NCBI RefSeq assembly: GCF_000012645.1
Contig: NC_007577.1
Span: forward strand, 1,488,001 to 1,552,000
Length of the DNA stretch: 64,000 nt
From: Prochlorococcus marinus str. MIT 9312
GTDB lineage: Bacteria; Cyanobacteriota; Cyanobacteriia; PCC-6307; Cyanobiaceae
Direction of reading: 5' to 3'
In this document: positions 51,084 through 60,451 of the stretch, one piece after another
Layout: each line of letters begins with the position of its first letter
How positions within the stretch are numbered: position 1 is the first letter of the stretch
Notes under the pieces: generated by a model
What the model saw: the letters and a program-made list of their open reading frames with translations, nothing else
What the model was told of the DNA's origin: nothing
The model's database searches: none
Program-made: the position numbers and the translations under genes

Positions 51084-51560
51084 ATGCCATTACTTCTCAC
51101 AGGGAAACAGTTTCATAACGATTTAAAAACTAACAAATGTCTTGCAATCTTTGCTCCTCTTGAAGGAGGTTATGAAACTCGTCTTTTGAGGAGAATGAGG
51201 GCCAAGGGCTTTAAAACTTTTATAACCTCCGCAAGAGGGCTTGGAGATCCAGAAGTCTTCTTGCTCAAATTGCATGGCGTGAGACCTCCGCACCTTGGTC
51301 ATCAAAGCGTAGGAAGAAATGGAGCGCTCGGGGAAGTTCAACAAGTAATCCCACAAGCTTCTGAGTTATTTAATGAAAATGATAAAAATAAATTACTTTG
51401 GTTATTAGAAGGTCAAGTATTGTCTCAGTCTGAATTAGAGAGCTTAATAGAGATTTGCACTAATGATAATAAACTATCAATAGTTGTTGAAATGGGAGGT
51501 TCAAGAAAACTTGAATGGAAGCCATTAAGTAATTATATTTTAGATGAATTTGAAAGTTAA
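51084..51560 (+). CDS. ndhN: NAD(P)H-quinone oxidoreductase subunit N
   Basis: A cyanobacteria- and plastid-specific subunit of NDH-1, used in cyclic electron flow and respiration at the thylakoid membrane. It has 158 residues and is soluble, with no membrane helix. [20 protein letters not shown] and the [20 protein letters not shown] signature are typical. It is followed after five bases by ldpA, an arrangement seen in related genomes. Confidence 0.95.
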   Translation: MPLLLTGKQFHNDLKTNKCLAIFAPLEGGYETRLLRRMRAKGFKTFITSARGLGDPEVFLLKLHGVRPPHLGHQSVGRNGALGEVQQVIPQASELFNENDKNKLLWLLEGQVLSQSELESLIEICTNDNKLSIVVEMGGSRKLEWKPLSNYILDEFES

Positions 51561-51565
51561 ATTGT

Positions 51566-52573
51566 TTGACTACAACCAAGAATAAAAAAGATAAATGGAT
51601 TAAATTAATTTGTGGTGCCAGTAATGAAGATATTGTTGCCATAGAAGATTTATGTGCAATTTATACTGCTGCTGGTGTCGACTACATAGATGTTGCCGCA
51701 GAAGAATCTATAGTCCATGCAGCAAAAAAAGGAATCGAGTGGGCAAAAAATGTCTTTAAAAACTCCCCTGGATTAATGATAAGCATTAGTGATGGTAATG
51801 ATATACACTTTCGTAAAGCAAAATTTGATTCGTTAAAATGTCCTCCTAATTGTCCAAGACCGTGCGAAAAAGTATGCCCCACCTTTGCAATTGATAATTC
51901 TGGGATCAAAAAGAGTAAATGTTATGGATGTGGAAGATGTTTGAATAGCTGTCCCCTAAATCTAATTAGTGAATATGAATATAATTTGTCAAAAGATGAT
52001 TTAGCATCAACAATTCAAAAAATAAAGCCTAATGCAGTAGAAATTCATACAGCAATCAATCGCCTAAATTCTTTTACAAAAGTTGTCAATATCCTTAAAA
52101 GTTCTGAAATGAAGTTAGACAAGATATCTATCAGTTGTGGATTAAATCAATCTTTCAAAAAATCACAAGAGCCCGAAGATCTTTTGAAAGCTCTTTGGGA
52201 AAGATATGAAATTCTTAAAAAACTTGATATACCCCTTATTTGGCAGCTAGATGGAAGGCCAATGTCTGGAGATCTTGCTCCTATAACAAGTAGAGATGCT
52301 GTTAAGTTATTTGAAAAAATTGGTTCGGATCTTCCACCAGGATTAATTCAATTAGCAGGAGGAACAAATGAAAAAACTCATGAATTTTTGAATTCAAACA
52401 ATCTCCCAGACGGAATAGCATTTGGAAGTGCTGCAAGAAAAATTATGCAGCCCCTTATTGAATTTGCTCACAAAAATAACAAAAAAATCTATGAGTATCC
52501 TGAAAGAATGGCTTTAGCGATCAAAAAAGCTCAGAAATTTCTAGAGCCATGGAAATCGAGCTCATTCAAATAA
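51566..52573 (+). CDS. ldpA: LdpA-like iron-sulfur protein (circadian input)
   Basis: Resembles LdpA, which in Synechococcus elongatus senses redox state and passes light information to the circadian clock. It has 335 residues. The Fe-S ligands are in CPPNCPRPCEKVCP and CYGCGRCLNSCP, a pattern for two 4Fe-4S clusters. The C-terminal LdpA domain follows (PLIWQLDGRPMSGDLAP). The start is TTG. Prochlorococcus has a reduced clock, so its role here may differ. Confidence 0.88.
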   Translation: MTTTKNKKDKWIKLICGASNEDIVAIEDLCAIYTAAGVDYIDVAAEESIVHAAKKGIEWAKNVFKNSPGLMISISDGNDIHFRKAKFDSLKCPPNCPRPCEKVCPTFAIDNSGIKKSKCYGCGRCLNSCPLNLISEYEYNLSKDDLASTIQKIKPNAVEIHTAINRLNSFTKVVNILKSSEMKLDKISISCGLNQSFKKSQEPEDLLKALWERYEILKKLDIPLIWQLDGRPMSGDLAPITSRDAVKLFEKIGSDLPPGLIQLAGGTNEKTHEFLNSNNLPDGIAFGSAARKIMQPLIEFAHKNNKKIYEYPERMALAIKKAQKFLEPWKSSSFK

Positions 52574-52667
52574 TATTTTTATTTTTCAAAACTAGCGCCA
52601 TGTTTATAAAAACTTTGTATTTTTTGGATAGAAAAAAATCTTTTCATGTATTAAAATAGAAATTCAA

Positions 52668-52739
52668 TGGGCCGTCGCCAAGTGGTAAGGCATCGGGTTT
52701 TGGTCTCGACATTCCTAGGTTCGAATCCTAGCGGCCCAG
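52668..52739 (+). tRNA. tRNA-Gln(UUG)
   Basis: A class I tRNA of 72 bases. The acceptor stem is TGGGCCG with CGGCCCA plus discriminator G, the D-arm has AAGTGGTAAGGC, the anticodon loop TTTTGGT reads TTG for glutamine, and the T-arm is CCTAGGTTCGAATCCTAG. No CCA is encoded. Confidence 0.97.
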
Positions 52740-52752
52740 TTCTAATATTCAA

Positions 52753-53538
52753 TTGGTGTCTTCTCAAAAAATATTTCTATTTGATTTCGATGGAGTAATA
52801 GTCGATGGAATGCAAGAATATTGGCATAGTTCCTTGCTGGCCTGTGAAAGATATTTGAATTCACCCTACATCTCTATTGATCAAAAACTTTATGAAAAAG
52901 TACCAAATTCTTTCAAAGAAATTAGGCCTTGGGTTAAATATGGTTGGGAAATGATTCTAATTGTTCACGAAATTATAAAAACAGAAAATCCATTAAAAAA
53001 TGATAATAAAGATGATTTCATGAATAATTATCATCAAAATTGCCAGAGGATATTAAATGAAAATTCCTGGATTGCCGAAGATTTACAAAAAATGTTAGAT
53101 AAGTCACGCAAGTACCAAATTGATAAAGATTTTAAATCGTGGGTAAATTTACATAATCCTTTTTTTGAAATTATAAATTTCATGAAAGAATTAAGGAAAA
53201 GAGAAATAAAAATTGGAGTTATAACAACTAAGAGTAAAATATTTGCAGAAAAAATTCTTAAACAATTAAATATTTTTCCAGAATTTATTTTTGGTTATGA
53301 ATCAGGAACAAAAATCAAAATAACTGAAAAGCTTACACAAACTTATGAAATTTTAGGTTTCATAGAAGATAGAAAAAAAACTCTAATAGATATTAAACAA
53401 AATTCAGAAACTTCTCACATTCCATGCTTCCTCGCAGATTGGGGATATTTGAAAGGAACAGATAGAGATACTTTAAGTAATGAAATCAAATTATTAAAAT
53501 TAGGCAACCTTGAGGAATTAGTTGCATTTAAAAGATAA
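52753..53538 (+). CDS. HAD-family hydrolase
   Basis: A phosphoglycolate-phosphatase-like protein of 261 residues. Motif I is LFDFDGVIVDG; the threonine of motif II is in GVITTKSK; and the acidic motif IV is in GFIEDRKKT. A large helical cap covers residues 20-130. The substrate is not evident. The start may be the TTG used here or the GTG one codon later. It begins just after tRNA-Gln and is the last gene before recA. Confidence 0.8.
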   Translation: MVSSQKIFLFDFDGVIVDGMQEYWHSSLLACERYLNSPYISIDQKLYEKVPNSFKEIRPWVKYGWEMILIVHEIIKTENPLKNDNKDDFMNNYHQNCQRILNENSWIAEDLQKMLDKSRKYQIDKDFKSWVNLHNPFFEIINFMKELRKREIKIGVITTKSKIFAEKILKQLNIFPEFIFGYESGTKIKITEKLTQTYEILGFIEDRKKTLIDIKQNSETSHIPCFLADWGYLKGTDRDTLSNEIKLLKLGNLEELVAFKR

Positions 53539-53546
53539 TCGGCTAG

Positions 53547-53560
53547 AGTACAGATGTACT
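53547..53560. promoter_or_regulatory. LexA-type SOS box upstream of recA
   Basis: The palindrome AGTACAGATGTACT fits the cyanobacterial LexA consensus RGTAC-N3-D-GTWC-B at every position. It lies about 85 bases before the recA ATG, suited to repression of recA until DNA damage. Confidence 0.8.
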
Positions 53561-53644
53561 ATGGTTTGTATTTATGAAGTTTGGTTTAAATAAAAATTTC
53601 CAAATTTAGAATAATTACAAGAACTTTAACCGATAAATCAAACA

Positions 53645-54742
53645 ATGAGCCTTGAAGAAAAGAAAAAACCCGAATCAAAAGAAAAAGACAAGGCTTTAAG
53701 TCTTGTCTTAGGTCAAATAGAAAGAAATTTTGGACGAGGATCAATAATGAGACTTGGTGACGCCTCAAGAATGAAAGTAGAAACAATATCTACTGGAGCG
53801 CTCACCTTAGATTTAGCATTAGGAGGGGGCTACCCAAAAGGAAGAGTAGTAGAAGTTTACGGACCAGAAAGTTCAGGAAAAACAACATTAACGCTTCACG
53901 CGATTGCGGAAGTCCAAAAGAATGGAGGAGTAGCTGCATTTGTAGATGCTGAGCATGCACTCGATCCAGTTTATGCAGCCTCTTTAGGAGTTGATGTTGA
54001 AAATTTGTTAGTTTCACAACCAGATACAGGTGAAATGGCTCTGGAAATAGTTGACCAACTTATAAGATCGAGTGCAGTAGATCTTGTAGTTGTTGACTCG
54101 GTCGCAGCACTAACCCCAAGAGCCGAGATAGAAGGAGAGATGGGAGATCACGTAATTGGCAGCCAAGCAAGGCTAATGAGCCAAGCGATGAGGAAAATAA
54201 CAGGAAATATTGGGAAATCTGGATGTACGGTAATATTCCTGAATCAATTACGCCTAAAAATTGGCGTTACATACGGCAATCCAGAAACAACCACAGGAGG
54301 TAATGCATTAAAATTTTACGCCTCAGTGAGACTTGATATCAGAAGAATTCAAACTCTTAAAAGAGGTACTGAAGAATATGGCATAAGAGCAAAAGTAAAA
54401 GTAGCAAAAAATAAAGTTGCACCACCATTTAGAATTGCAGAGTTTGATATTCTCTTCGGAAAAGGTATTAGTACAACAGGATGTTTATTAGATTTAGCAG
54501 AAGAGACTAATATCATCATAAGGAGAGGTGCTTGGTATAGTTATGAAGGAGAAAATATTGGACAAGGAAGAGATAATACAATTATTTGGCTTGATCAAAA
54601 CTTAGAAATCAGGAATAAAGTAGAATCTATGGTTAAAGAGAAATTAACAGAAGGAACTGAAGTCAGTTCTAATTCAATGAAAGCATTAAATAGCAATCCT
54701 GCTAATACAATCGCTGTTAATGATATAAAAACAGTAGCTTAG
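53645..54742 (+). CDS. recA: Recombinase RecA
   Basis: Forms filaments on single-stranded DNA for homologous recombination and the SOS response. It has 365 residues. The Walker A motif GPESSGKT is at 73-80, Walker B is [12 protein letters not shown], and the L2 loop region [16 protein letters not shown] is intact. The N-terminus is a charged Lys/Glu extension. A LexA-type box lies upstream. The 3' end is two bases from the stop of the convergent DUF2839 gene, with no terminator. Confidence 0.98.
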   Translation: MSLEEKKKPESKEKDKALSLVLGQIERNFGRGSIMRLGDASRMKVETISTGALTLDLALGGGYPKGRVVEVYGPESSGKTTLTLHAIAEVQKNGGVAAFVDAEHALDPVYAASLGVDVENLLVSQPDTGEMALEIVDQLIRSSAVDLVVVDSVAALTPRAEIEGEMGDHVIGSQARLMSQAMRKITGNIGKSGCTVIFLNQLRLKIGVTYGNPETTTGGNALKFYASVRLDIRRIQTLKRGTEEYGIRAKVKVAKNKVAPPFRIAEFDILFGKGISTTGCLLDLAEETNIIIRRGAWYSYEGENIGQGRDNTIIWLDQNLEIRNKVESMVKEKLTEGTEVSSNSMKALNSNPANTIAVNDIKTVA

Positions 54743-54744
54743 AT

Positions 54745-54990
54745 TTATAAAGAATCAGCTAAAGTCCACCACCCAGCAGCAGGGCCTATAAATCTCACTA
54801 CAATCCATAAGATTACTAACCCTCCGATCCCAAACCAACTTGCCTTAATACTTAATTTAATTAGGTTATCTCTTTGATTGATTGTAAAGGGCAGCCATTC
54901 AAATAATCTTGGAGACTCATCAATTTTAGTTGTAGTATTATTTTTTTTTGGAGGTAAACCAAGTGTTTTACGTCTTTTTGCTTCTCCCAT
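54745..54990 (-). CDS. DUF2839 family protein
   Basis: A cyanobacterial protein of 81 residues with no known function. The start MGEAKRRKTLGLPPKK is the family mark. A Trp-rich middle (LFEWLPFTINQRDN) is followed by one predicted transmembrane helix at about residues 52-70. It lies downstream of the DinG-like gene on the same strand, with a 29-base gap. Confidence 0.85.
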   Translation of the reverse strand: MGEAKRRKTLGLPPKKNNTTTKIDESPRLFEWLPFTINQRDNLIKLSIKASWFGIGGLVILWIVVRFIGPAAGWWTLADSL

Positions 54991-55019
54991 ATTTCTTTAG
55001 GTATTTACAAAATCATAAC

Positions 55020-56468
55020 CTACTCAAAAGGTAGCATATAGTTAATTTGTTTTGAGGGTTGAATGTTTTTCAAAAGTAATCTTCCCCAGTTTCTTTTATT
55101 TGCTCTTCCATCTAAGATTATTAACTTACCTGAATTTCTTCTTAAAGGTGAAATAGATCTTTCAAGTTTTATTCTGGCTTGAGGAAGAAAGAAGTCTCTA
55201 AACCAATCTTGAGAAAGCTTATTTTTATGAGAGACTGTAATTGCATTAATAGGTTCTGACATATTCGGAATCGGAAGTAAAGGAATGATAATTTGTTCTG
55301 GAATTTGAATTAAATAAGAATTAATTATCCACCAGTCAAAACTAGAGCAAAGGATTTCATTTTTACCAGATGGAATTGTCTCTAGCAATACCCTCTTCCC
55401 GTACTTAGAAGCTAATTCTGTAGCAAGATTAGTTTTTAAATCAATATCATCAGACAAAACTAACGTTAAACCCTTTCTAAAAAGTATTAACTTTTTGCAT
55501 TTATCCACGATTGAATTGGTAAAAAGAGGATTATTAGGAAGCAACTGTTTAGAGGGTATATATAATGAAATCTTTTTCTCTTCAAAATTACTTTTAAAAT
55601 TAATAACCAAGTCAATATCTAAACTGTGCTTTTTAAAATACATTTGGAAAAAATTATCTTTTCTCAATGATGATAAAAAAACAAATTTATTATTTGAAAA
55701 AAATTCCTTAATTTGAGAAAGTTCATCTATTGGCTGCAAATACAAATTCCAATCTAAATTTGTATCGTTTAACTTTACCCAGCATGCCCAACCTTGAGAT
55801 AATGCTTTGTTGACGCTTAAAAATTTATCAGAAAAAAAAGAATTTTCACAAAAAAAGTTTGAAAAGAAACTAATTTCTTTTTCATCTAAATTGATATAAC
55901 TAGTTCCTAAGACCTTTCTCATGAAAAACTTTTTCTTAAACGAATCATATACTTTTATAAATTTTTGATTGATTAATTCAAATTCTTTAAAATTTTTTGT
56001 CCAATCCTTTTTATGTAAAGAAATTCTAAAATGCTTTTTTAAATCCTCTTTTATATCCTCAATTCCAGAATAAACTATTCGATGATTTCTAAGATTACGA
56101 GAATTGGGATCATTAAGTAAATTTTGGATTGTCATCAAGCGAACATGATGATTTGCAAAAATAAATTGATCATTTTTCAAAATAAAATTAAAACCTAGAT
56201 TTTTCAATGAATCAATCTGAAATTGGCTTATAAATTGAATTTTTTCTTTAGACAAAATAAAAGTTGAATCCTCTTCCTTTAAAAATAAAGAAATCATAAT
56301 TGGAGGGATCCAATCATAGGTAGAGAAAATTTCTGAATTAATTAGATATATAGAATCATTTTCAATACATTTGGAAATTATCCTCCCAAAAGAATATATG
56401 TGTTCCCAACTATTACTTTGATCTCTCAAAAAATTTTTCAAATATTGATGACTTAAAGTTTCAAGCAT
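55020..56468 (-). CDS. Degenerate DinG-like helicase homologue
   Basis: The last 180 residues of this 482-residue protein look like the C-terminal helicase domain of DinG/XPD-type proteins: PIPNMSEPINAITV, then WFRDFFLPQARIKLERSI, RRNSGKLIILDGRANKRNWG and LLKNI. The motif VI that normally reads QxxGRxIR is altered to SISPLRRN. The N-terminal half has no Walker A (GxGKT) or DEAH box, so ATP hydrolysis is doubtful. The frame is intact over its length, which argues against a pseudogene. A structural role or a lineage-specific DNA repair factor is possible. Confidence 0.65.
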   Translation of the reverse strand: MLETLSHQYLKNFLRDQSNSWEHIYSFGRIISKCIENDSIYLINSEIFSTYDWIPPIMISLFLKEEDSTFILSKEKIQFISQFQIDSLKNLGFNFILKNDQFIFANHHVRLMTIQNLLNDPNSRNLRNHRIVYSGIEDIKEDLKKHFRISLHKKDWTKNFKEFELINQKFIKVYDSFKKKFFMRKVLGTSYINLDEKEISFFSNFFCENSFFSDKFLSVNKALSQGWACWVKLNDTNLDWNLYLQPIDELSQIKEFFSNNKFVFLSSLRKDNFFQMYFKKHSLDIDLVINFKSNFEEKKISLYIPSKQLLPNNPLFTNSIVDKCKKLILFRKGLTLVLSDDIDLKTNLATELASKYGKRVLLETIPSGKNEILCSSFDWWIINSYLIQIPEQIIIPLLPIPNMSEPINAITVSHKNKLSQDWFRDFFLPQARIKLERSISPLRRNSGKLIILDGRANKRNWGRLLLKNIQPSKQINYMLPFE

Positions 56469-56562
56469 TTATAATTAATTTCAAATACATACAAAATTTA
56501 TGAACCTAATATACAAAAAATTGGTATCAATATAAATAAGAGGGTTTTGAATTAATCAATCT

Positions 56563-57402
56563 ATGAAAATTGGAATAGTAGGATTAGGTTTAATTGGGGG
56601 TTCTTTAGGATTAAAACTCCAAAGTATAAATCATACAATTTATGGAATAGCAAATAATGAATTTAATGAAAAAAAAGCTAAGGATAAAAAACTTGCAAAT
56701 TTTGTTAGTTGTGATCTGAGCTTATTAAAAAAATGTGAGCTAATAATTTTGGCATTGCCTATCAAAGATTTGATCAGTCCGTCTCAAAAATTGGTATCAT
56801 CAATACCTCAGGCAACAATACTAACTGATGTAGGATCTGTTAAAGAACCAATTGTAAATACATGGGAAAATTTACATCCTCTATTTATTGGATCTCATCC
56901 AATGGCAGGAACAGAAAAAAAAGGAGTTGATTCAGGTTTTGAAGGTCTTTTTAAAAATGCAAAATGGATTATTACTCCAACACAAAATAGTGATTTAAAT
57001 GCAGTGAGAACAATTTCCGAGATCATAAAATCAATGGATTGTGAAATTTGCCAAGCTTCGCCAAAAGAGCATGATGAAGCAGTATCTCTAATTTCTCATC
57101 TTCCTATATTTTTAGCTTCTGCCCTAATTGAAACTGCGCATACAAAAAATAATCAATCTTTATTAGATCTCACGCAAAAATTAGCTGCTACAGGATTTGC
57201 TGACACTTCGAGAGTTGGTGGCGGCAATGAACAACTAGGCCTAGATTTAGCTATTAATAATCAGATTAATGTTTTAAATTCCATAAATAATTTTAAAAAT
57301 AAGCTGAATATACTGGAATCGCTTATTAAAGAAAAAAATTGGGAGTTACTTTCTAACAAACTGGCTGAAGCAAAAGAAAACAGACAAAATTTTATAAACT
57401 AA
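56563..57402 (+). CDS. tyrA: Prephenate/arogenate dehydrogenase
   Basis: The last dehydrogenase of tyrosine synthesis. Cyanobacterial forms usually use arogenate and NADP. It has 279 residues: a Rossmann domain from [14 protein letters not shown], the active-site histidine segment [12 protein letters not shown], and the helical domain with [14 protein letters not shown]. No ACT or chorismate mutase domain is fused. It overlaps the convergent crtD gene by 11 bases. Confidence 0.95.
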   Translation: MKIGIVGLGLIGGSLGLKLQSINHTIYGIANNEFNEKKAKDKKLANFVSCDLSLLKKCELIILALPIKDLISPSQKLVSSIPQATILTDVGSVKEPIVNTWENLHPLFIGSHPMAGTEKKGVDSGFEGLFKNAKWIITPTQNSDLNAVRTISEIIKSMDCEICQASPKEHDEAVSLISHLPIFLASALIETAHTKNNQSLLDLTQKLAATGFADTSRVGGGNEQLGLDLAINNQINVLNSINNFKNKLNILESLIKEKNWELLSNKLAEAKENRQNFIN

Positions 57403-58897
57403 AATTTTTTATACCTTTGGAAGCTAAAATTTGCCTTGAAACCATTAATGCAGACTGACTAACACCTGCAGTCCCCTCTCCTGGATAAATAGAATCTCCA
57501 CATAGCCATAAACCTTCAAAAGGTGTCCTACTTGATAATCCAAATAAACCAAAAATATCTGGTTTTTGACCAAGCCCGCCTACTATTCCATTAGGTCTTT
57601 TTGTCCATTTTTCAAAGCCCAATGGAGTTGCTAATTCCCTATGAAGCCATTTTTCAGGATCAATATCAAATTGACTTTCCAATTCAAGCGATATTTTTTT
57701 CATGAAACTATTTTTCTTCTTTAAGTAAGTTTGTTTATCTAGATCAAACCAATCTTTAGTCTTGGCAAAGATACTCGCAATTAAAGTAACCTCACCTTTT
57801 GGCGCTCTTCCATCACCATCATCACTAATTGATACAAATAACGAACAAAATTCTTTCGAAACAAATTGATAATGATTGGAGAATGTTTTTTTAATATGTT
57901 CTTTTTTTAATGCTGAATAAAAAACTATAGCTCCACTTGGATTAGGCAAATTATTAAGTCGATTTTTATAATTTTTTTTTCGTTCTAAAGGATCTTTCAA
58001 ATGCTTGAGTAAAGATTGTGGAGGCGCGGTATAAATCACATCTTTTGCTTGGTAAATAAATGATTTTTTTTTCGAATTAGCAGATACTTTCCAACACATA
58101 TTTACGTTGTCAAAAGTTATAGAATTAACTTCTTGCCCAAAAATTAAATTAACTCCAGTTTTAATCAATGAACCTTCTAATGATTCACTTAAAGACTGCA
58201 TAGATTTTTTAAGATGCCACAGACCATGTGGCTGTTGACACATCTGAAGAACAGTAGATCCATATAAAGCTGCAGTATTATAAACGTCCTCTTGAGAATA
58301 AAGTTTTAGTTGAAGATTTAAGAATTTAATCAATCGTTCATTCTTAGATAATCCACATATCCGCAATAAATCAAAAATAGTAGATTTAAGTAAGATACCT
58401 GTGACAAGGTTTGAAGGTACTAGTGCTTTAAGAACTTGAGAAAAATCCCAAAAATTACTTATTGGTAATACAGGATTATTATTAGCAAATATCCAATTAC
58501 TTTCATGTATGAGAGTACAAAGTTTCCAAAATCTTTGACTCCCAGGAAACTGCATTTCTCGTTCAGCAATCCATTTACTTTTTTCATACCAAATAGGTAT
58601 AGGATTAGCACCATCATTTAAATCAACAATGCAAGCAGGGTCTAAAATTTTGGCTTCTGGGGATGGAATATCTAAAAATTCAAAAATTCTAGAATGTATT
58701 CCTCCCTTCTCTAAACCCGCAACCTGAGTTGCACCAACATCAAAAATATAATTCTTTCTTTTAAAAGTACCGGCACATCCTCCGGATTGAGTATGAGATT
58801 CGATTAAAGTTACTGATAAGCCTTGTTTTGATAAAATCGCTGCAGAAGTAAGTCCTGCTATACCGGCGCCTACAACAATAACTTCAGACTTTCTCAT
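57392..58897 (-). CDS. crtD: CrtD-like carotenoid desaturase (C-3',4' desaturase type)
   Basis: An FAD-dependent amine-oxidase/CrtI-type protein of 501 residues. The FAD-binding motif is [13 protein letters not shown] (residues 8-20), followed by SGGCAGTF and DVGATQVAG; the C-terminal dinucleotide-binding end is [18 protein letters not shown]. It most resembles cyanobacterial CrtD. Carotene isomerase (CrtH) and phytoene desaturase are alternatives that I judge less likely. Prochlorococcus carotenoids do not include myxoxanthophyll, so the real reaction may differ from the name. Confidence 0.75.
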   Translation of the reverse strand: MRKSEVIVVGAGIAGLTSAAILSKQGLSVTLIESHTQSGGCAGTFKRKNYIFDVGATQVAGLEKGGIHSRIFEFLDIPSPEAKILDPACIVDLNDGANPIPIWYEKSKWIAEREMQFPGSQRFWKLCTLIHESNWIFANNNPVLPISNFWDFSQVLKALVPSNLVTGILLKSTIFDLLRICGLSKNERLIKFLNLQLKLYSQEDVYNTAALYGSTVLQMCQQPHGLWHLKKSMQSLSESLEGSLIKTGVNLIFGQEVNSITFDNVNMCWKVSANSKKKSFIYQAKDVIYTAPPQSLLKHLKDPLERKKNYKNRLNNLPNPSGAIVFYSALKKEHIKKTFSNHYQFVSKEFCSLFVSISDDGDGRAPKGEVTLIASIFAKTKDWFDLDKQTYLKKKNSFMKKISLELESQFDIDPEKWLHRELATPLGFEKWTKRPNGIVGGLGQKPDIFGLFGLSSRTPFEGLWLCGDSIYPGEGTAGVSQSALMVSRQILASKGIKNFSL

Positions 58898-58901
58898 TAA
58901 A

Positions 58902-59780
58902 ATGCAAAAATTATCCCCTATTGAAATTAACGAAATTTGTGAAGAATTAGGTGAAACTTATCCAAAAAGTATTGAACAAGTACATGGTGGTGATATTCAT
59001 AGTGCCTGGCGAATAGAATTCTCAAACAAAAAATTATTTCTTAAAAGAAACATTAGAAACAAAAAATTTCTTGAATTTGAAAAATATTGTCTTCAAAATT
59101 TGAGAAAATATATTAATCAAGAAAACTTAGTTATTCCTAAAGTTATTGCATATAAAAATATAAAAAATATAGAGATTCTATTAATTGAATGGATCAATAT
59201 GCATAATTTTGACCAAAAAAAGCTTGGAAAAGGTTTAGGTGAATTACACTTAAAATCAGCTGAATCTAATCCCAAAATGTTTGGGTTTCCAGTTGAGGGT
59301 TTTATTGGAACTACAGATCAGAAGAAAGGCTTGGAAGAAGATTGGATAGATTGTTTTTTAAACTTAAGGATAATACCTCAATTATTAATTCTTAAATCGA
59401 CGATTTTAGATAAAGAAATTATAAATAAAGTTAAAGAAAAAATTAAATCAGAATTACTGAATCACAAACCAATAAATGCTCTAGTTCATGGCGATTTGTG
59501 GTCGGGCAATACAGGAATGGACGAAAGTGGAAGGGGGGTTATATTTGACCCGGCATCTTGGTGGGCAGATAATGAAGTAGATATAGCTATGACAAAACTA
59601 TTTGGAGGTTTTAGAAAAGAATTTTATGAAGAATATCATAGAATTTTTCCTATAAAAAACGGATTTGAAAAAAGAATTATTATTTATAATTTTTATCACA
59701 TATTGAATCACGCCAATATGTTTGGAGGAGGTTACTTAAAACAAGTTAAAGATTACGTACAAGCAATACTCAATATGTAA
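58902..59780 (+). CDS. Fructosamine kinase family protein
   Basis: Belongs to the ketosamine-3-kinase family, which phosphorylates sugar-amine adducts on proteins so that they break down. It has 292 residues with a protein-kinase-like fold: IHSAWRIEF near the nucleotide-binding strand, LKRN, the catalytic loop [13 protein letters not shown] and the DFG-like [16 protein letters not shown]. The ATG lies only four bases from the start of the divergent crtD gene, so its promoter must overlap crtD coding sequence. Confidence 0.92.
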   Translation: MQKLSPIEINEICEELGETYPKSIEQVHGGDIHSAWRIEFSNKKLFLKRNIRNKKFLEFEKYCLQNLRKYINQENLVIPKVIAYKNIKNIEILLIEWINMHNFDQKKLGKGLGELHLKSAESNPKMFGFPVEGFIGTTDQKKGLEEDWIDCFLNLRIIPQLLILKSTILDKEIINKVKEKIKSELLNHKPINALVHGDLWSGNTGMDESGRGVIFDPASWWADNEVDIAMTKLFGGFRKEFYEEYHRIFPIKNGFEKRIIIYNFYHILNHANMFGGGYLKQVKDYVQAILNM

Positions 59781-59787
59781 TCTTTAA

Positions 59788-60159
59788 CTACCCTAAATAT
59801 GTCTTCTTAAGATTTTGTACCTTATCTAAAACAGCTTCACGATTTTCACTGGTACGAAGATTCTGCCAGCTCCATTGCCCAACAACAAATACGCCTAAAA
59901 GTTCCAGTAAACCTGGAAGAATTGGGAAAAAGTTTATCGTGTCAATGACAACTTTGATTATTATTTGGGCGATAATTACAACGGCAATAATGCCTGCTGC
60001 TTTACCGTATTTTCCCATTTGGGTCCAATCAACATTTCCAAGTGTTTGGTTGACTTTTCCCATTACATCAGAATACTTCTCTGAAAAACTTTTGGTGTCG
60101 GCGCTTGTATCGGAGCCAGAGTCTTGATTTGACTCAGAAGTGTTGTCACTCATGAACAT
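59788..60159 (-). CDS. CAAD/CURT1-like membrane protein
   Basis: A protein of 123 residues with an acidic, Ser-rich N-terminus, an amphipathic helix (VNQTLGNVDWTQM) and two hydrophobic hairpin helices (about residues 52-72 and 77-96), then a final amphipathic helix. This is the CAAD layout, related to the thylakoid-curving CURT1 proteins of plants. A role in shaping or anchoring at thylakoids is inferred from the family. An internal ATG two codons on (60153) is an equally good start. Confidence 0.85.
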   Translation of the reverse strand: MFMSDNTSESNQDSGSDTSADTKSFSEKYSDVMGKVNQTLGNVDWTQMGKYGKAAGIIAVVIIAQIIIKVVIDTINFFPILPGLLELLGVFVVGQWSWQNLRTSENREAVLDKVQNLKKTYLG

Positions 60160-60451
60160 TCAGGCTGCAAATTATATATATGAACCAGACAGTATCGGAA
60201 AAAATGCCAATTGACTACCTTTTTGTTGTGCAAAATTCCGAACCGAAACATTTTGTATTTTTGAAATGTGTTGGCACATAAAGTTTTTGAAGCTATTTAA
60301 CCTTAAAATTGATTTATAAAAACTTCACATTATCACCTAGTTCTAACAAAAACATGAAAAAAATTAAGTAATAGGAGATTTTAAAAAGGCTAAAATTTTT
60401 ATTTTAATTATTATATTTTCATAGTTAATTTTGCATAATTAAAGAATCGAT

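Noticed and set aside
60160-60451. Yfr-type small RNA upstream of moeB
   Set aside because: A weak ACATTT/AAATGT pairing is present, but there is no terminator and no Yfr1 or Yfr2 core motif.
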